From assembly GCA_028868855.1 (NCBI GenBank), contig JAGWTR010000004.1, positions 1 to 64,000 of the forward strand: a stretch of 64,000 bases of DNA. Reading direction: 5' to 3'. A program made the position numbers and the translations under genes. The stretch's first letter is position 1; each line of letters starts with the position of its first letter. The notes beneath the pieces were generated by a model. The model was not told the origin of the DNA, did no database searches, and saw only the letters and a program-made list of their open reading frames with translations. This document shows, piece after piece, positions 33,452 to 43,840 of the stretch. Source of the stretch: Burkholderiales bacterium (GTDB lineage: Bacteria > Pseudomonadota > Gammaproteobacteria > Burkholderiales > Burkholderiaceae_C).

Positions 33452-35929
33452 TCAAGCATCCCAAGGAGCAGACGTGGCGCCACCGTCACCGCCGCGCGAG
33501 GGCACCAGCAATTCGCGGTTGCCATTGGTGGCCATGTTGGACACCAGGCCAGACTTTTCCATCTGTTCCAGCAGGCGCGCCGCACGGTTGTAGCCAATGC
33601 GCAGATGACGCTGCACCAGCGAAATCGAGGCCTTGCGGTGTTGCAGCACGATGGCGACGGCCTGGTCGTACATGGGGTCGGACTCGGCATCGGCCGCGCT
33701 ACCCGGACCACCGTCAGTGCCGCCCTCGCCATCAAGCACGCCACCTTCCAGGATGCCGTCAATGTAATTGGGCTCCCCTTGCGTTTTGAGGTACTCCACC
33801 ACGCGGTGCACTTCTTCGTCACTCACAAAAGCGCCGTGCACGCGCACCGGCAGACCAGAGCCCGAAGACAGATACAGCATGTCGCCCTGCCCCAGCAAGG
33901 CTTCGGCGCCCATCTGATCCAGAATGGTGCGGCTGTCGATCTTGCTGCTGACCTGGAAGGAAATGCGTGTGGGGATGTTGGCCTTGATCAGACCCGTGAT
34001 GACATCCACGCTGGGTCGCTGCGTGGCCAGGATCAAGTGCACTCCAGCAGCGCGAGCCTTCTGGGCCAGGCGGGCGATCAGCTCTTCGATCTTCTTGCCA
34101 ACGACCATCATCAGGTCGGCCAGCTCATCGATCACGATGACGATGAAGGGCATGCGCTCAAGCGGCTCGGGGGATTCCGGTGTCAGGCTGAACGGATTGG
34201 GCACCAGCTCGCCGCGCGCTGCGGCTTCGTCAATTTTCTTGTTGTAGCCCGCCAGATTGCGCACCCCCATCTTGCTCATGATCTTGTAGCGGCGCTCCAT
34301 CTCGCCCACGGCCCAGTTGAGCGCGTTGGCCGCCTGCTTCATGTCGGTCACGACCGGACACAGCAAATGCGGAATGCCCTCGTAAACGCTCATTTCCAGC
34401 ATTTTGGGGTCGATCAGGATCAGGCGCACATCGCGTGCTTCGGCCTTGTAGAGCAGACTCAAAATGGTGGCGTTGATGCCCACCGATTTGCCCGAGCCGG
34501 TCGTGCCGGCCACCAGACAATGCGGCATCTTGGCCAAGTCGGCGACCATTGGCGCACCGATGATGTCCTTGCCCAGCCCCATGGTGAGCATGGACTGTGC
34601 ATCGTTGTAGACCTGCGAGCCGAGAATTTCGGCCAGACGGATCATCTGGCGCTTGGCATTGGGCAACTCCAGCGCCATCAGGTTCTTACCCGGGATGGTC
34701 TCGACCACGCGAATGGACACCAGCGACAGCGAACGCGCCAGGTCCTTGGCCAGGTTGACGATCTGCGAACCCTTCACGCCGGTGGCCGGTTCGATCTCGT
34801 AACGCGTGATCACCGGGCCAGGCGAAGCCGCCACCACACGCACCTCCACGCCAAAGTCCTTCAACTTCTTCTCGATCATGCGGGAGGTCATCTCCAGCGT
34901 TTCGGCGGTGACCGTCTCCATGCGGGCCGGAGCCGTGTCGAGCAAGGCAATCTGTGGCAGTTTGGTGTCGCTCATGTCGGAGAACAAGGGCTTTTGCTGC
35001 TCCTTGACGACGCGGTCGGACTTGGGCACCTCGACCACCTGTTTTTCGATGACCAGAGGGATGTGCTGCTCAACGGGCTGCTCATGGCGCACTTCTTCGG
35101 CCACACGCTCGCGTTCATGGGTGGCTTCTTCGCCGAGGCGGATGTCTTTCTCGACCTCGCGCAAGGCCTCGCGACGCGCCTGCAGACGCTCCAGCCAGCC
35201 CCCGATACGCTCGGCCACGTCCAGCCAGGAAAAGCGCAACGCCAGGGACAAGCCAGCCACCAACAGCGCGATCCACAGCACGCCCGACCCATTGAAACCC
35301 AACCATCTGGTGCCAAGCTGCCCCAGGGTCAGCCCCAGGATGCCCCCAGCGTGCTCGCCGGCCAGCAGGGCTTCCTGACGATACAGACGCGACCACTCCA
35401 GGGCACAACTGGCGCCCATCAGTAAGGCCAGACCAAGCCAGAACAGCCAGCGCGAGCGCTGCACCGCCACGTCGTGTTGACTCAGTGAAGAATGCCCTGT
35501 GACGACGGACACCGCCGTGTCACGGCGCAGCCAACGCGCCAGGGCGCTCAACCACAGCCGAGATCCCACCACCAGCGCCCACCAGGCGGATTGCCCGAAC
35601 AGGAACAGCGCGACATCGGAGGCATACGCGCCCAGGTGCCCCACCCAATTGGAGGCCTCCGCATTCAAGCCCGAGGTGGTAAAGGCCGCATCCAGGCGGT
35701 TGTGGCTGACCAGGGCCAGAACGGCCAGTATCAGCGCGACGCCCCCCATCAGCAGCCCCGTCTGAAAACGCAAGGTGGTCTCCACCGGCACAGCGGGTTC
35801 AGGGGCGACCACCACCGGGGTGCGGTGAAGGCGGCCCGTCACGCGCAGCGCGGCAGTGGCATCAGAGCGCCGGTCGGCGCGGGCGTCCGCAGACGCTTCG
35901 TTTCGGAGAGATCCCAACGGAAAAGTCAT
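33452..35929 (-). CDS. ftsK: DNA translocase FtsK
   Basis: An 825-residue FtsK. Four or so N-terminal membrane segments lie within residues 50-240. A short charged linker follows, then the RecA-like motor with Walker [13 protein letters not shown] near residue 485 and Walker [15 protein letters not shown]. The C-terminal gamma winged-helix domain (about residues 755-815) reads KOPS and activates XerCD. It clears chromosome dimers at the division septum. The linker is short compared with E. coli FtsK but ordinary for this group. It is followed at once by lolA. Confidence 0.96.
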   Translation of the reverse strand: MTFPLGSLRNEASADARADRRSDATAALRVTGRLHRTPVVVAPEPAVPVETTLRFQTGLLMGGVALILAVLALVSHNRLDAAFTTSGLNAEASNWVGHLGAYASDVALFLFGQSAWWALVVGSRLWLSALARWLRRDTAVSVVTGHSSLSQHDVAVQRSRWLFWLGLALLMGASCALEWSRLYRQEALLAGEHAGGILGLTLGQLGTRWLGFNGSGVLWIALLVAGLSLALRFSWLDVAERIGGWLERLQARREALREVEKDIRLGEEATHERERVAEEVRHEQPVEQHIPLVIEKQVVEVPKSDRVVKEQQKPLFSDMSDTKLPQIALLDTAPARMETVTAETLEMTSRMIEKKLKDFGVEVRVVAASPGPVITRYEIEPATGVKGSQIVNLAKDLARSLSLVSIRVVETIPGKNLMALELPNAKRQMIRLAEILGSQVYNDAQSMLTMGLGKDIIGAPMVADLAKMPHCLVAGTTGSGKSVGINATILSLLYKAEARDVRLILIDPKMLEMSVYEGIPHLLCPVVTDMKQAANALNWAVGEMERRYKIMSKMGVRNLAGYNKKIDEAAARGELVPNPFSLTPESPEPLERMPFIVIVIDELADLMMVVGKKIEELIARLAQKARAAGVHLILATQRPSVDVITGLIKANIPTRISFQVSSKIDSRTILDQMGAEALLGQGDMLYLSSGSGLPVRVHGAFVSDEEVHRVVEYLKTQGEPNYIDGILEGGVLDGEGGTDGGPGSAADAESDPMYDQAVAIVLQHRKASISLVQRHLRIGYNRAARLLEQMEKSGLVSNMATNGNRELLVPSRGGDGGATSAPWDA

Positions 35930-35979
35930 GCCCGCATTGTGCGGGCATTTTCAAAGCGATGGTGCCGGCGTTGACCGCA

Positions 35980-36651
35980 TCAGGCGGTAGCCACCAGGCG
36001 CTCCTTGAGAACCACGCTGCCCGTTTCCTGCGTTTCGATCAGGCCGCGCTCTTCCAGATCCTTCATGACGCGGCTGACCATTTCGCGGGACGCGCCCACG
36101 TGCTTGGCCAGATCCTGACGCGACACCTTGCCACGGATGACCTTCTCGCCAGCGTCCTCGTCGGCCATGTCCAGCAGGGCACGTGCCACGCGTCCATAGA
36201 CATCCAGCAGGGCCAAGGACTCGATCTGACGGTCGGCCTGGCGCAGGCGGTGTACCAAGCCGCGCAAAATTGCGTAGGACAGGCTTGAATTCTCCGGCAG
36301 GCAGCGGGCAAAATCAGTGCGTCCCAGCACCAGCACATCGGTTTGCACCTCGGCGCGAACGGTGGCGGAATGGGGCTCGTTGTCGATCAGACTCATCTCA
36401 CCCAGATAATCACCGGCTTCCAACACGGCGAGAATCACTTCGCGGCCACGCTCGTCTGAAGCCACCACGCGGGCTCGTCCCGTCAGGAGGATGAACAAGG
36501 AATTGGTTTTTCGACCACGCTCAACGATCAACTCTCCGCGGCGATAGCGACGCTTGACCACGCCTTCTGCGATGGCCTCGGCCTGTGTGGCGGTCAGCAT
36601 CGAGAACAGCGGGACCCGACGGATCAGATCAAGATTGGACAGCATGGCCAT
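35980..36651 (-). CDS. Crp/Fnr family transcriptional regulator
   Basis: A 223-residue regulator. A cyclic-nucleotide-binding fold (about residues 12-130, with GDYLGEMSLIDNEPHSATV) is followed by a C-terminal helix-turn-helix (SRQDLAKHVGASREMVSRVMKDL). The few Cys residues do not form an FNR iron-sulphur set, so it should respond to a nucleotide or another ligand. It faces away from trxB across 184 bp that contain a perfect inverted repeat 22 bp upstream of its start. Its targets are unknown. It lies between ftsK and trxB. Confidence 0.9.
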   Translation of the reverse strand: MAMLSNLDLIRRVPLFSMLTATQAEAIAEGVVKRRYRRGELIVERGRKTNSLFILLTGRARVVASDERGREVILAVLEAGDYLGEMSLIDNEPHSATVRAEVQTDVLVLGRTDFARCLPENSSLSYAILRGLVHRLRQADRQIESLALLDVYGRVARALLDMADEDAGEKVIRGKVSRQDLAKHVGASREMVSRVMKDLEERGLIETQETGSVVLKERLVATA

Positions 36652-36670
36652 AAAAACTCCTCATTGATGA

Positions 36671-37792
<1,122 letters not shown>

Positions 37793-37805
37793 GTTGCCTG
37801 ACAAG

Positions 37806-37834
37806 TTGGCACGACTCAACTTTCCGGCTATAAT
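37806..37834 (+). promoter_or_regulatory. sigma-70 promoter for rpmB-rpmG
   Basis: TTGGCA (37806-37811), a 17-bp spacer and a perfect TATAAT (37829-37834). It begins 13 bp after the trxB stop and implies transcription from about 37841, giving a leader of about 170 nt before rpmB. Confidence 0.85.
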
Positions 37835-37856
37835 CTCAGTCTTTGCAAAATTCGTC

Positions 37857-37909
37857 CCGGTGTTGGGCGCTTTGTCTTTTGAAAAAAAGATGAAAACGCT
37901 CCGCACCGG
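37857..37909 (+). promoter_or_regulatory. leader hairpin 1 of the rpmB-rpmG mRNA
   Basis: CCGGTG pairs with CACCGG at the base, GGGCG with CGCTC (one G-U pair) in the middle, and TCTTTT with AAAAGA at the top around a GAAA loop. The result is a long, nearly continuous stem of 53 nt. It starts about 16 nt after the expected transcription start. Confidence 0.65.
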
Positions 37910-37912
37910 AAG

Positions 37913-37957
37913 GGTGATGACCCAAGGGTTCAAATTTGAACCCTTGCTCTGATCACC
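37913..37957 (+). promoter_or_regulatory. leader hairpin 2 of the rpmB-rpmG mRNA
   Basis: A perfect 24-nt palindrome (37923-37946) is enclosed by a second pairing, GGTGAT with ATCACC. The two stems are separated by an internal loop of 4 and 5 bases. No T-run follows, so it is not a simple terminator. With hairpin 1 it fills most of the leader and could be a ribosomal-protein feedback site. Confidence 0.65.
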
Positions 37958-38013
37958 GCTTCGTCACACAGCGCAACGGCAACAAGCGCAATAACAGCGA
38001 ACGGAGAAGCGTC

Positions 38014-38247
38014 ATGGCACGCGTCTGTCAAGTCACGGGCAAGGGCCCGATGGTGGGAAACAATGTTTCTCACGCCAACAACAAAACCAAGCGTCGTTTC
38101 CTGCCTAACCTGCAGTACCGTCGTTTCTGGGTCGAGAGCGAAAATCGTTGGGTGCGTCTGCGCATCAGTACATCGGCTTTGCGCTTGATCGACAAAGTGG
38201 GTATCGACCAGGTCTTGGCTGACCTGCGTGCCCGTGGTCAACTGTGA
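38014..38247 (+). CDS. rpmB: 50S ribosomal protein L28
   Basis: A 77-residue L28 with the typical start [20 protein letters not shown] and an [13 protein letters not shown] core. It has only one Cys, so it is the zinc-independent form. The ATG at 38014 follows GGAGAAGCGTC. The in-frame stretch upstream is leader, not protein. It is co-transcribed with rpmG 14 bp downstream. Confidence 0.98.
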   Translation: MARVCQVTGKGPMVGNNVSHANNKTKRRFLPNLQYRRFWVESENRWVRLRISTSALRLIDKVGIDQVLADLRARGQL

Positions 38248-38261
38248 TTCGGAGCTAAATC

Positions 38262-38432
38262 ATGGCATCTAAAGGCGGACGCGAAAAGATCAAGCTGGAA
38301 TCCACTGCGGGTACCGGCCACTTCTACACCACCACCAAGAACAAGAAAACCACGCCCCAAAAGCTGGAATTCATGAAGTTCGACCCCAAGGCTCGCAAGC
38401 ATGTGACCTACAAGGAAATCAAGCTGAAGTAA
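38262..38432 (+). CDS. rpmG: 50S ribosomal protein L33
   Basis: A 56-residue protein, [20 protein letters not shown] at the start, with FYTTTKNKK and a C-terminal [17 protein letters not shown]. It lacks the two CxxC pairs of the zinc-binding form, in keeping with the zinc-free L28 next to it. It is the second gene of the ribosomal pair, and a strong terminator follows. Confidence 0.98.
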   Translation: MASKGGREKIKLESTAGTGHFYTTTKNKKTTPQKLEFMKFDPKARKHVTYKEIKLK

Positions 38433-38467
38433 TTCAGCGAACCCTGCGCAAGCAAGGTGCCTTGATG

Positions 38468-38503
38468 AAAAAACCCGCTCGGCCCAGGCTCGGCGGGTTT
38501 TTT
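38468..38503. terminator. bidirectional rho-independent terminator
   Basis: An A-run, CCCGC, a central 14-base region, GCGGG and a T-run form a symmetric terminator that works on both strands. It separates rpmG (plus) from the convergent chemosensory-like operon (minus), whose last stop is at 38544. Confidence 0.93.
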
Positions 38504-38543
38504 ATTGCCTGCCCTAGCTAGGGCCCGGGCACATGGCTCGCGC

Positions 38544-38912
38544 CTATGCCCCCGCAAGCTTCTTGAAGGTGGCAATCACGGCATCCCCCTTGAAAGGCTT
38601 GACGATCCAACCCTTGATGCCGGCAGCCTTGCCGCGCTCTTTCATGATGGGGGTGTTTTCCGTGGTCAACATGATGATGTTGACGGTGGCATTGCCGAGT
38701 TCGCTGCGGATCTTCTCGGCCATCGTCAGGCCATCCATATTCGGCATGTTGACGTCACTGACCACCAACTTGACCCTCGGGTCCGCCTTGAGTTTGGCCA
38801 GGCCATCGCGCCCATCGATCGCGGTGATCACATCCAACCCGCTTTGCTTCAAAAAATCACCCACCTCATTGCGAACAGTGGCGGAGTCGTCGACGACAAG
38901 AACTTGTGCCAT
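38544..38912 (-). CDS. CheY-like single-domain response regulator
   Basis: A 122-residue receiver with the acidic pair VVDDS, phosphoacceptor Asp53 in VVSDVNMPNMDG, Thr in LTTEN and Lys in VKPFKGD. There is no output domain. It is the last gene of the five-gene signalling operon, 27 bp after the pseudo-receiver/CheX gene. The natural phosphodonor is the CheA-like kinase encoded at the other end of the operon, and the CheX-like proteins are candidate phosphatases. Its target could be the flagellar motor or another effector. Confidence 0.9.
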   Translation of the reverse strand: MAQVLVVDDSATVRNEVGDFLKQSGLDVITAIDGRDGLAKLKADPRVKLVVSDVNMPNMDGLTMAEKIRSELGNATVNIIMLTTENTPIMKERGKAAGIKGWIVKPFKGDAVIATFKKLAGA

Positions 38913-38939
38913 GGCATTTCACCTCATTGAGAAAATAAA

Positions 38940-39917
38940 TCAGAAAAGTTCCAACTCGCCCGAATCAAACAGGTCCTCGACCAATGCCTCGTTCTCCTTG
39001 AACTTGTCCGGCGACCAGCTGAGGTTGAAAACAAATCGTTGGTAGAGCACCAAAGAAGGCGCATCTCCTTGCTGGTCGGTCAGGGTGTACTTGAAGCACA
39101 ACTGCGGGTCTTCGGAGCCGAAAGAGATGTAGTGGTGCAGGTGATTGACGATGATGGGGACTTGCGATTGACTCCCCTCAATCGGTTCGCAAGAAACAAA
39201 CCGGTTCTTGAACGAGCCCCACACCAGATTTGTGACCTCCCCCAGAACATGGTTGATGTACCTAAAATTGGCACCCCCCGTGGCGATGTGAGTTTTCTCC
39301 ATCTCCACAAACCTGATCAATGGTTGCTCTTGCGTTTGCAGCATCATGTAGCCGCGACACCAGTTGCTTTCCAAGGGAATCAGGGTGAACAGCTCGCCAT
39401 AGATGATGCGATCTCGAACAATGTAAGGCGCCTCTGTACTGACATCAACACCCTTGAACTGGCTTTCCAGTGCAGCTTTGGTGATTTCGGTAATACCCCG
39501 CACAAGTCCGTTGGGGTAGACCAGACAGAAGATGCTCGCCTTGATCACCGGGGCAAGCTTGTCGATGCTCGTGATCGTGTAGGCTTGTGTGATGGTCCTC
39601 TTGTCCAGTTCGGCCAGGTCATCGACACTGTCTGACCCCTTTCGCCTCAAGAAGATCGGCAACTCCGGCCTCACCTCATGAATCTGGCGGGCAAACGACA
39701 GGCCTTCAGCGCTGTTGTCACGGTAGCCCTCCGACAGAAAAATGGCGCCCAGGTCCACATTGGACTTCAGGACCGCCATGACGTTTTCAGACTGCGCCCT
39801 CAAACACACCAGATTGTTGTTGTCGCAAAACGCCTTGATGCGGAGAGAGCAGTCGGGCTCCTCATCGAGCACAAGGACCTTGCTGATCAGTTGCGCCTGT
39901 TCAAGCATGATCGGCAT
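38940..39917 (-). CDS. pseudo-receiver plus CheX-like phosphatase domain protein
   Basis: A 325-residue protein. Residues of about 12-110 resemble a receiver (VLVLDEEPDCSLRIKAF), but the phosphoacceptor position in AIFLSEGYRD has no Asp, so it should not be phosphorylated. From about residue 150 a CheX/CheC-type domain follows, with the active-site ExxN signature in GEVTNLVWGSF. CheX proteins dephosphorylate CheY-P. The protein ends in GELELF, as does the next protein upstream in the operon. Two ATGs (39917, 39908) are both possible. I know no named family with this exact fusion. Confidence 0.72.
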   Translation of the reverse strand: MPIMLEQAQLISKVLVLDEEPDCSLRIKAFCDNNNLVCLRAQSENVMAVLKSNVDLGAIFLSEGYRDNSAEGLSFARQIHEVRPELPIFLRRKGSDSVDDLAELDKRTITQAYTITSIDKLAPVIKASIFCLVYPNGLVRGITEITKAALESQFKGVDVSTEAPYIVRDRIIYGELFTLIPLESNWCRGYMMLQTQEQPLIRFVEMEKTHIATGGANFRYINHVLGEVTNLVWGSFKNRFVSCEPIEGSQSQVPIIVNHLHHYISFGSEDPQLCFKYTLTDQQGDAPSLVLYQRFVFNLSWSPDKFKENEALVEDLFDSGELELF

Positions 39918-39943
39918 CTATCCTCGTTGGGTGGTTTAGGCGC

Positions 39944-40498
39944 CTAGAACAATTCCAGTTCGCCATTGCTTTCTTCAGCCTGAGTCATGTCGACAGCAAA
40001 GTCAATGTCCGCAAAATCACAGACACAAAGGCTGGCATGCATGGTGAAGGTGTCATTGATCACCACCTTGAAATGCTTGATGTAGCTCGCCCCCAGCTCG
40101 GTCAAATAGTCGACACACTCGCGATCTATGACATTGGGGGTGGACATGCCCAAGTGCGGAAAGTGATGCGCCAGTTCGCGGTTGAGTGCACCGCAAAAGA
40201 TGTTTCCGCGCTCACCGATCACATCCAGAAAGTCGGATTCGCTCATGCTCTGCGCCTCTGCCCTGTTGATCGCTGCAAAGTGGCTTTTGGTGTCCCGGTT
40301 CAGCGTGAAATAGATCAAGGTCATGACGCGAAAAAGGTAGGACGACACCGTCAACAGGACCGCTTTTTTTTCAGTGATCTCCTTGATGTCACCGATGACC
40401 TCAACCTCGCACCGATCGTCGGGCAACGCGCACAAGGCAGTCTTGAGCGCGCCGCTTACGGTGTAGTCAAAGGCGTCCTGGGCTTGCTGGCTGATCAT
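39944..40498 (-). CDS. CheX-like chemotaxis phosphatase
   Basis: A 184-residue protein with the CheX layout: a central ExxN motif in GERGNIFCGALNREL near residue 92 and a C-terminal beta-rich half. It probably removes phosphate from the operon's CheY. The last residues are NGELELF, almost the same tail as the pseudo-receiver/CheX protein. It starts 5 bp after the stop of the mini-receptor gene and ends 26 bp before the next gene. The assignment rests on motif and context. Confidence 0.68.
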   Translation of the reverse strand: MISQQAQDAFDYTVSGALKTALCALPDDRCEVEVIGDIKEITEKKAVLLTVSSYLFRVMTLIYFTLNRDTKSHFAAINRAEAQSMSESDFLDVIGERGNIFCGALNRELAHHFPHLGMSTPNVIDRECVDYLTELGASYIKHFKVVINDTFTMHASLCVCDFADIDFAVDMTQAEESNGELELF

Positions 40499-40503
40499 GC
40501 TGT

Positions 40504-41232
40504 TCAGACGGTTTCAAGAGCATCTTTGGTCTTGTTATTGATCATTTGCAACTCTGTCACCGCTCCGATGATCATCTTGCCGCCAGCCTGCAAGTCCTGG
40601 AAGGTGGTCGTGGTAATCAAGTCGTTCTTGTAGAGGTTTTTGCGATAGTCATTCGACAGCGCCTCGGCACGGTTGGCCAGGCCGCGCACCTCGTTGGCCA
40701 CAACGGCGAAGCCTCTGCCCTGCTCACCGGCTCGTGCGGCTTCGATGGACGCGTTCAGGGCCACGATGACCACCTGGCGAACAATGTCGGCGAACTCATC
40801 GTTTCTTTCGTGCATCTCGCGGTTGTGCGTCACCAGCACATTCATGTCGGCATGCCAACGCTCGAAAGTCTTGATCAAGTTGAGCAGTTTGCTGATGGAA
40901 TCGGCCAGTCGGCTGCAATTGAGCAGCGTCTGCTCCTTGCTGCCGGCCGCTCCATCACTGACTTCACGGAGTTGCTGATCCAGCCCTTGCTTCAACTGTG
41001 TCAGCTCGGATCGAGCCGCAGCCTGCTCCTCGGTGAGCGACTGTTGCTGCTGCTCTAGCTGTTGCTGCAACCCGGCGATCGTGTCGCGCAAGGCCTTCTC
41101 GCTCGCGTCTGCCTCGGAGCGCAGAACGACCTCGCCTCTTTGCTTGGCGGCCCGCTGGACATAGTGCCATGCGCACAGAACGCCAAGCAAGAATCCCGAA
41201 AGAATCAAACTTGAGTAGAGCACCATCTTCAA
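40504..41232 (-). CDS. minimal methyl-accepting chemotaxis-like protein
   Basis: A 242-residue protein. One N-terminal membrane helix (about residues 4-24) is followed by a long coiled coil (Gln/Glu-rich, residues 30-100) and then a receptor signalling tip, [20 protein letters not shown], with [10 protein letters not shown] behind it. There is no ligand-binding domain, no second membrane helix and no HAMP domain, and it is less than half the usual receptor length. The usual QTNLLALNAA just before the tip is altered to VVIVALNAS. It lies between the CheA-like kinase and the CheX-like genes and probably scaffolds or signals within this module. Confidence 0.82.
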   Translation of the reverse strand: MKMVLYSSLILSGFLLGVLCAWHYVQRAAKQRGEVVLRSEADASEKALRDTIAGLQQQLEQQQQSLTEEQAAARSELTQLKQGLDQQLREVSDGAAGSKEQTLLNCSRLADSISKLLNLIKTFERWHADMNVLVTHNREMHERNDEFADIVRQVVIVALNASIEAARAGEQGRGFAVVANEVRGLANRAEALSNDYRKNLYKNDLITTTTFQDLQAGGKMIIGAVTELQMINNKTKDALETV

Positions 41233-41365
41233 CCCTCGCTGTGATCGATCCAGCCAGTCGCCACCCTCAGGCCATGGAGCTGGTCAATCCTACGATATCG
41301 GCTTGTACGCCAAGCCATTGACTCCGGCATGCGTTCGAATTGCACGTTTGCCGTACCCTTTCACA

Positions 41366-43645
41366 TCAGGCGCTCTGGACAGCAAACTTGTCGGGCAAGC
41401 TGATCACGAGTTCAAAGGGCCGCGGATCCGCTGCGGCATTGTTGTCGGTAAAGCGAATAGACACGTCCCCACCTTCGTTTGCCAAGAAGCCCTTGACCGC
41501 GTCCATGCCCACACCGCGGCCCGAGACCTCGGTCACCTTGTCGGCCGTGGAGAAACCCGATGCGAAGATCAACTGAGCCACGGCCTCCGGCGGGGCGCTA
41601 TCGGCATTGGTCAGCAGTCCACTGTCGATTGCCTTCTGTCGGATCTTGCCAAGCGCCAGCCCTCGACCGTCGTCGCGCAGCTTGAGCTGGAGTTGACCAC
41701 CCACCATCTCTACGATCAATTCGATGTGACCAGCCGGGCTTTTGCCCGCTGACTGCCGCACCTCAGCCGTCTCCAGGCCGTGGTCCACTGAGTTTCGGAA
41801 CACATGCGTAAAGACGTTTTTCAGCACACCGATGATCTGGTTGCGCACGACGATGCCATTGGCGGCAATGGTGATCTGCGGAGGCTCCTTGCCCAGCTCC
41901 TTGGCCAGTGATGGCATCGAGTCAATGATGCCAGCCAGGACGTGATCAATCTTCTCCGTGCCAAACAGGCGCAGCGTGCGGCTGACCTGAGCGAGCGCGG
42001 ACTTCATGGCTTGCACGTCGTTGGTGTCCACCACCTTAACCAGGTCCAGCGCTTGCGCCACCTGTTCCTTGTCGGCCATGACGAAGCGCTCGACGTTGCC
42101 GCGGCGGCCTGGGCCCTTGCGGCCCAGCTTGGCGTCATTGATCCGGTGGTATTCGTCCAGCAGGGCATGCACTTGGGCCAACTGCGCCAGCAGCAACTCG
42201 GGCGCCCAGACCATTTCAGGATCTTTGCGCAACTCGTCGTAAGCCTGCTCCGTCTCGTGCACGACGTTGGTCATGTTCAGCAAGCCATAGGTGCGAGCAT
42301 TGCCCTTGATGGTGTGCATGTTGCGGAACAGCAGCCCGATGGCATCGATGTCCTTGTGCGCGGTCGTGCGGATGATCTCTTCGTTTTCGGCCACGAACTT
42401 GTAGGAGCCCTCGATGAAGTCCTGGAACTTCTCCTGGCTGACGGCCAGGATTTCGCCAATGATGTCGAGCTCGCGCTTTTGCGCCCCGGCCTCGCTGGCC
42501 AGACGTTTGAATTCAGTCACGTCACGCACACAGACCATGAGCTTTTCGACCAGGTCGTTGTCATCACAAATGGGCGACCAGCTCAACTCCAGACTCTTGA
42601 CGCTGCCACTGGGCATGGTCTTGTCCAACTCGGTCACCAGCAAGTGCGAATTGAATTCAAAGTTCATCAGGTCTTCGCCAATGCATGACCCGACAGCGGC
42701 ATCGATCTGCGACAAATCATTCGAGCCCAGATTGGTATTGGAAAAGACCAGATCCATCAGTTGCTTGCCAGCGATTTCCTTGACATCAAAAATGGTTTCC
42801 ATGAAGGCTGAGTACTCGGGGTGAACGATCCCACCCGGCAACACAGTCACCACGCCTTGAGGCATGTTTTGCAGCATGGCCTGAATATCGTTGGTCTTTT
42901 GACGCAACTGCGATGTGCGCTCGGCCACCCGCTTTTCCAGGTTGGCGTTTTGCTCGGCAATGACCGCCATCATGTTGACGTTGTTTCTGATGAAGAACAC
43001 CAGTACGCCCATGAAGCACAAGTTCATCACGCCAAGCGCAATGCCCATGTAGAGATTGAGCTTGACCGTCTTCTGCGACTCACCCAGTGTTTGAACGAAA
43101 TTGCCATAGCTGGCTTCGCGAAAGCGCTTGATCGAATCACGAAGTTCGCCCAGCACCTTGTTCATGTGCTGGGTTTGCGCTTTGATGTCACCGCCCTTTT
43201 TGGCCAGGAAGGCCTCGGCCGTATTCACGGCCAAGTCGTTGTATTGTTTGAATTCGCTGCGCAGCGCGACAATTTGTTTTTGACGCTCAGGATAGATTTG
43301 CGCCATCTCGTCGAAAGCCTTGTCCCCCTGGCGGAAAAAGTCCTCAGCCTCGTCGACGGGGTCATGGTCACCAAGCATGACGGAGCGCATGAACAGCTCT
43401 TCCATCTTGTCGAGCCGAACGATGTTCGCCTCAATTTTCTGAAGCACCGGGAAGTACAAGTCCTTGATCGCTGAAAGCTGACCACTGCTCTCGACCGACT
43501 TTTGCACGCTGTAGGTCGTCACTCCGAGGAAGACCAAAATCGCAATGCCGACCATGGTGATGATCTTGCGCATGGGGCTGGCACTGGGCGCCGTTGCGCT
43601 GCTCTGCGTCTCGGAGGGCCCTTGTCCTTGAATACGTTGATTCAT
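41366..43645 (-). CDS. membrane CheA-like histidine kinase (sensor-PAS-Hpt-HATPase, no CheW domain)
   Basis: From the ATG at 43645 this is a 759-residue kinase. A membrane helix (about 25-45) is followed by a four-helix-type periplasmic sensor and a second helix (about 195-215). A coiled coil and a PAS-like region come next, then an Hpt-type segment with phospho-His near residue 444 (MHTIKGNART). The CheA-type ATPase has N box HVFRNSVDHGLE, G1 RDDGRGL and G2 GRGVGMDAV. The protein stops after the ATPase, so the P5 CheW-like coupling domain of normal CheA is absent, and no dimerisation domain is obvious. It heads the operon that ends in CheY. Confidence 0.85.
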   Translation of the reverse strand: MNQRIQGQGPSETQSSATAPSASPMRKIITMVGIAILVFLGVTTYSVQKSVESSGQLSAIKDLYFPVLQKIEANIVRLDKMEELFMRSVMLGDHDPVDEAEDFFRQGDKAFDEMAQIYPERQKQIVALRSEFKQYNDLAVNTAEAFLAKKGGDIKAQTQHMNKVLGELRDSIKRFREASYGNFVQTLGESQKTVKLNLYMGIALGVMNLCFMGVLVFFIRNNVNMMAVIAEQNANLEKRVAERTSQLRQKTNDIQAMLQNMPQGVVTVLPGGIVHPEYSAFMETIFDVKEIAGKQLMDLVFSNTNLGSNDLSQIDAAVGSCIGEDLMNFEFNSHLLVTELDKTMPSGSVKSLELSWSPICDDNDLVEKLMVCVRDVTEFKRLASEAGAQKRELDIIGEILAVSQEKFQDFIEGSYKFVAENEEIIRTTAHKDIDAIGLLFRNMHTIKGNARTYGLLNMTNVVHETEQAYDELRKDPEMVWAPELLLAQLAQVHALLDEYHRINDAKLGRKGPGRRGNVERFVMADKEQVAQALDLVKVVDTNDVQAMKSALAQVSRTLRLFGTEKIDHVLAGIIDSMPSLAKELGKEPPQITIAANGIVVRNQIIGVLKNVFTHVFRNSVDHGLETAEVRQSAGKSPAGHIELIVEMVGGQLQLKLRDDGRGLALGKIRQKAIDSGLLTNADSAPPEAVAQLIFASGFSTADKVTEVSGRGVGMDAVKGFLANEGGDVSIRFTDNNAAADPRPFELVISLPDKFAVQSA

Positions 43646-43840
43646 TGCGTTCAACCTTGTGAATAAGTCCGTGTCCGGTGGCTGTCCATCGACCTGGCAG
43701 CGAGGGAACTCGCCAGCCAGAAACAATCGCCCAATTCAACGCGGTCACAATCTCAGGATACGACGAGTCGCGGGGGACTCAGGATGAGATAAGTCGCCCC
43801 TTGGTCGGCTAGAACATCGCATTGGCCTTGCCCGCGAAAA

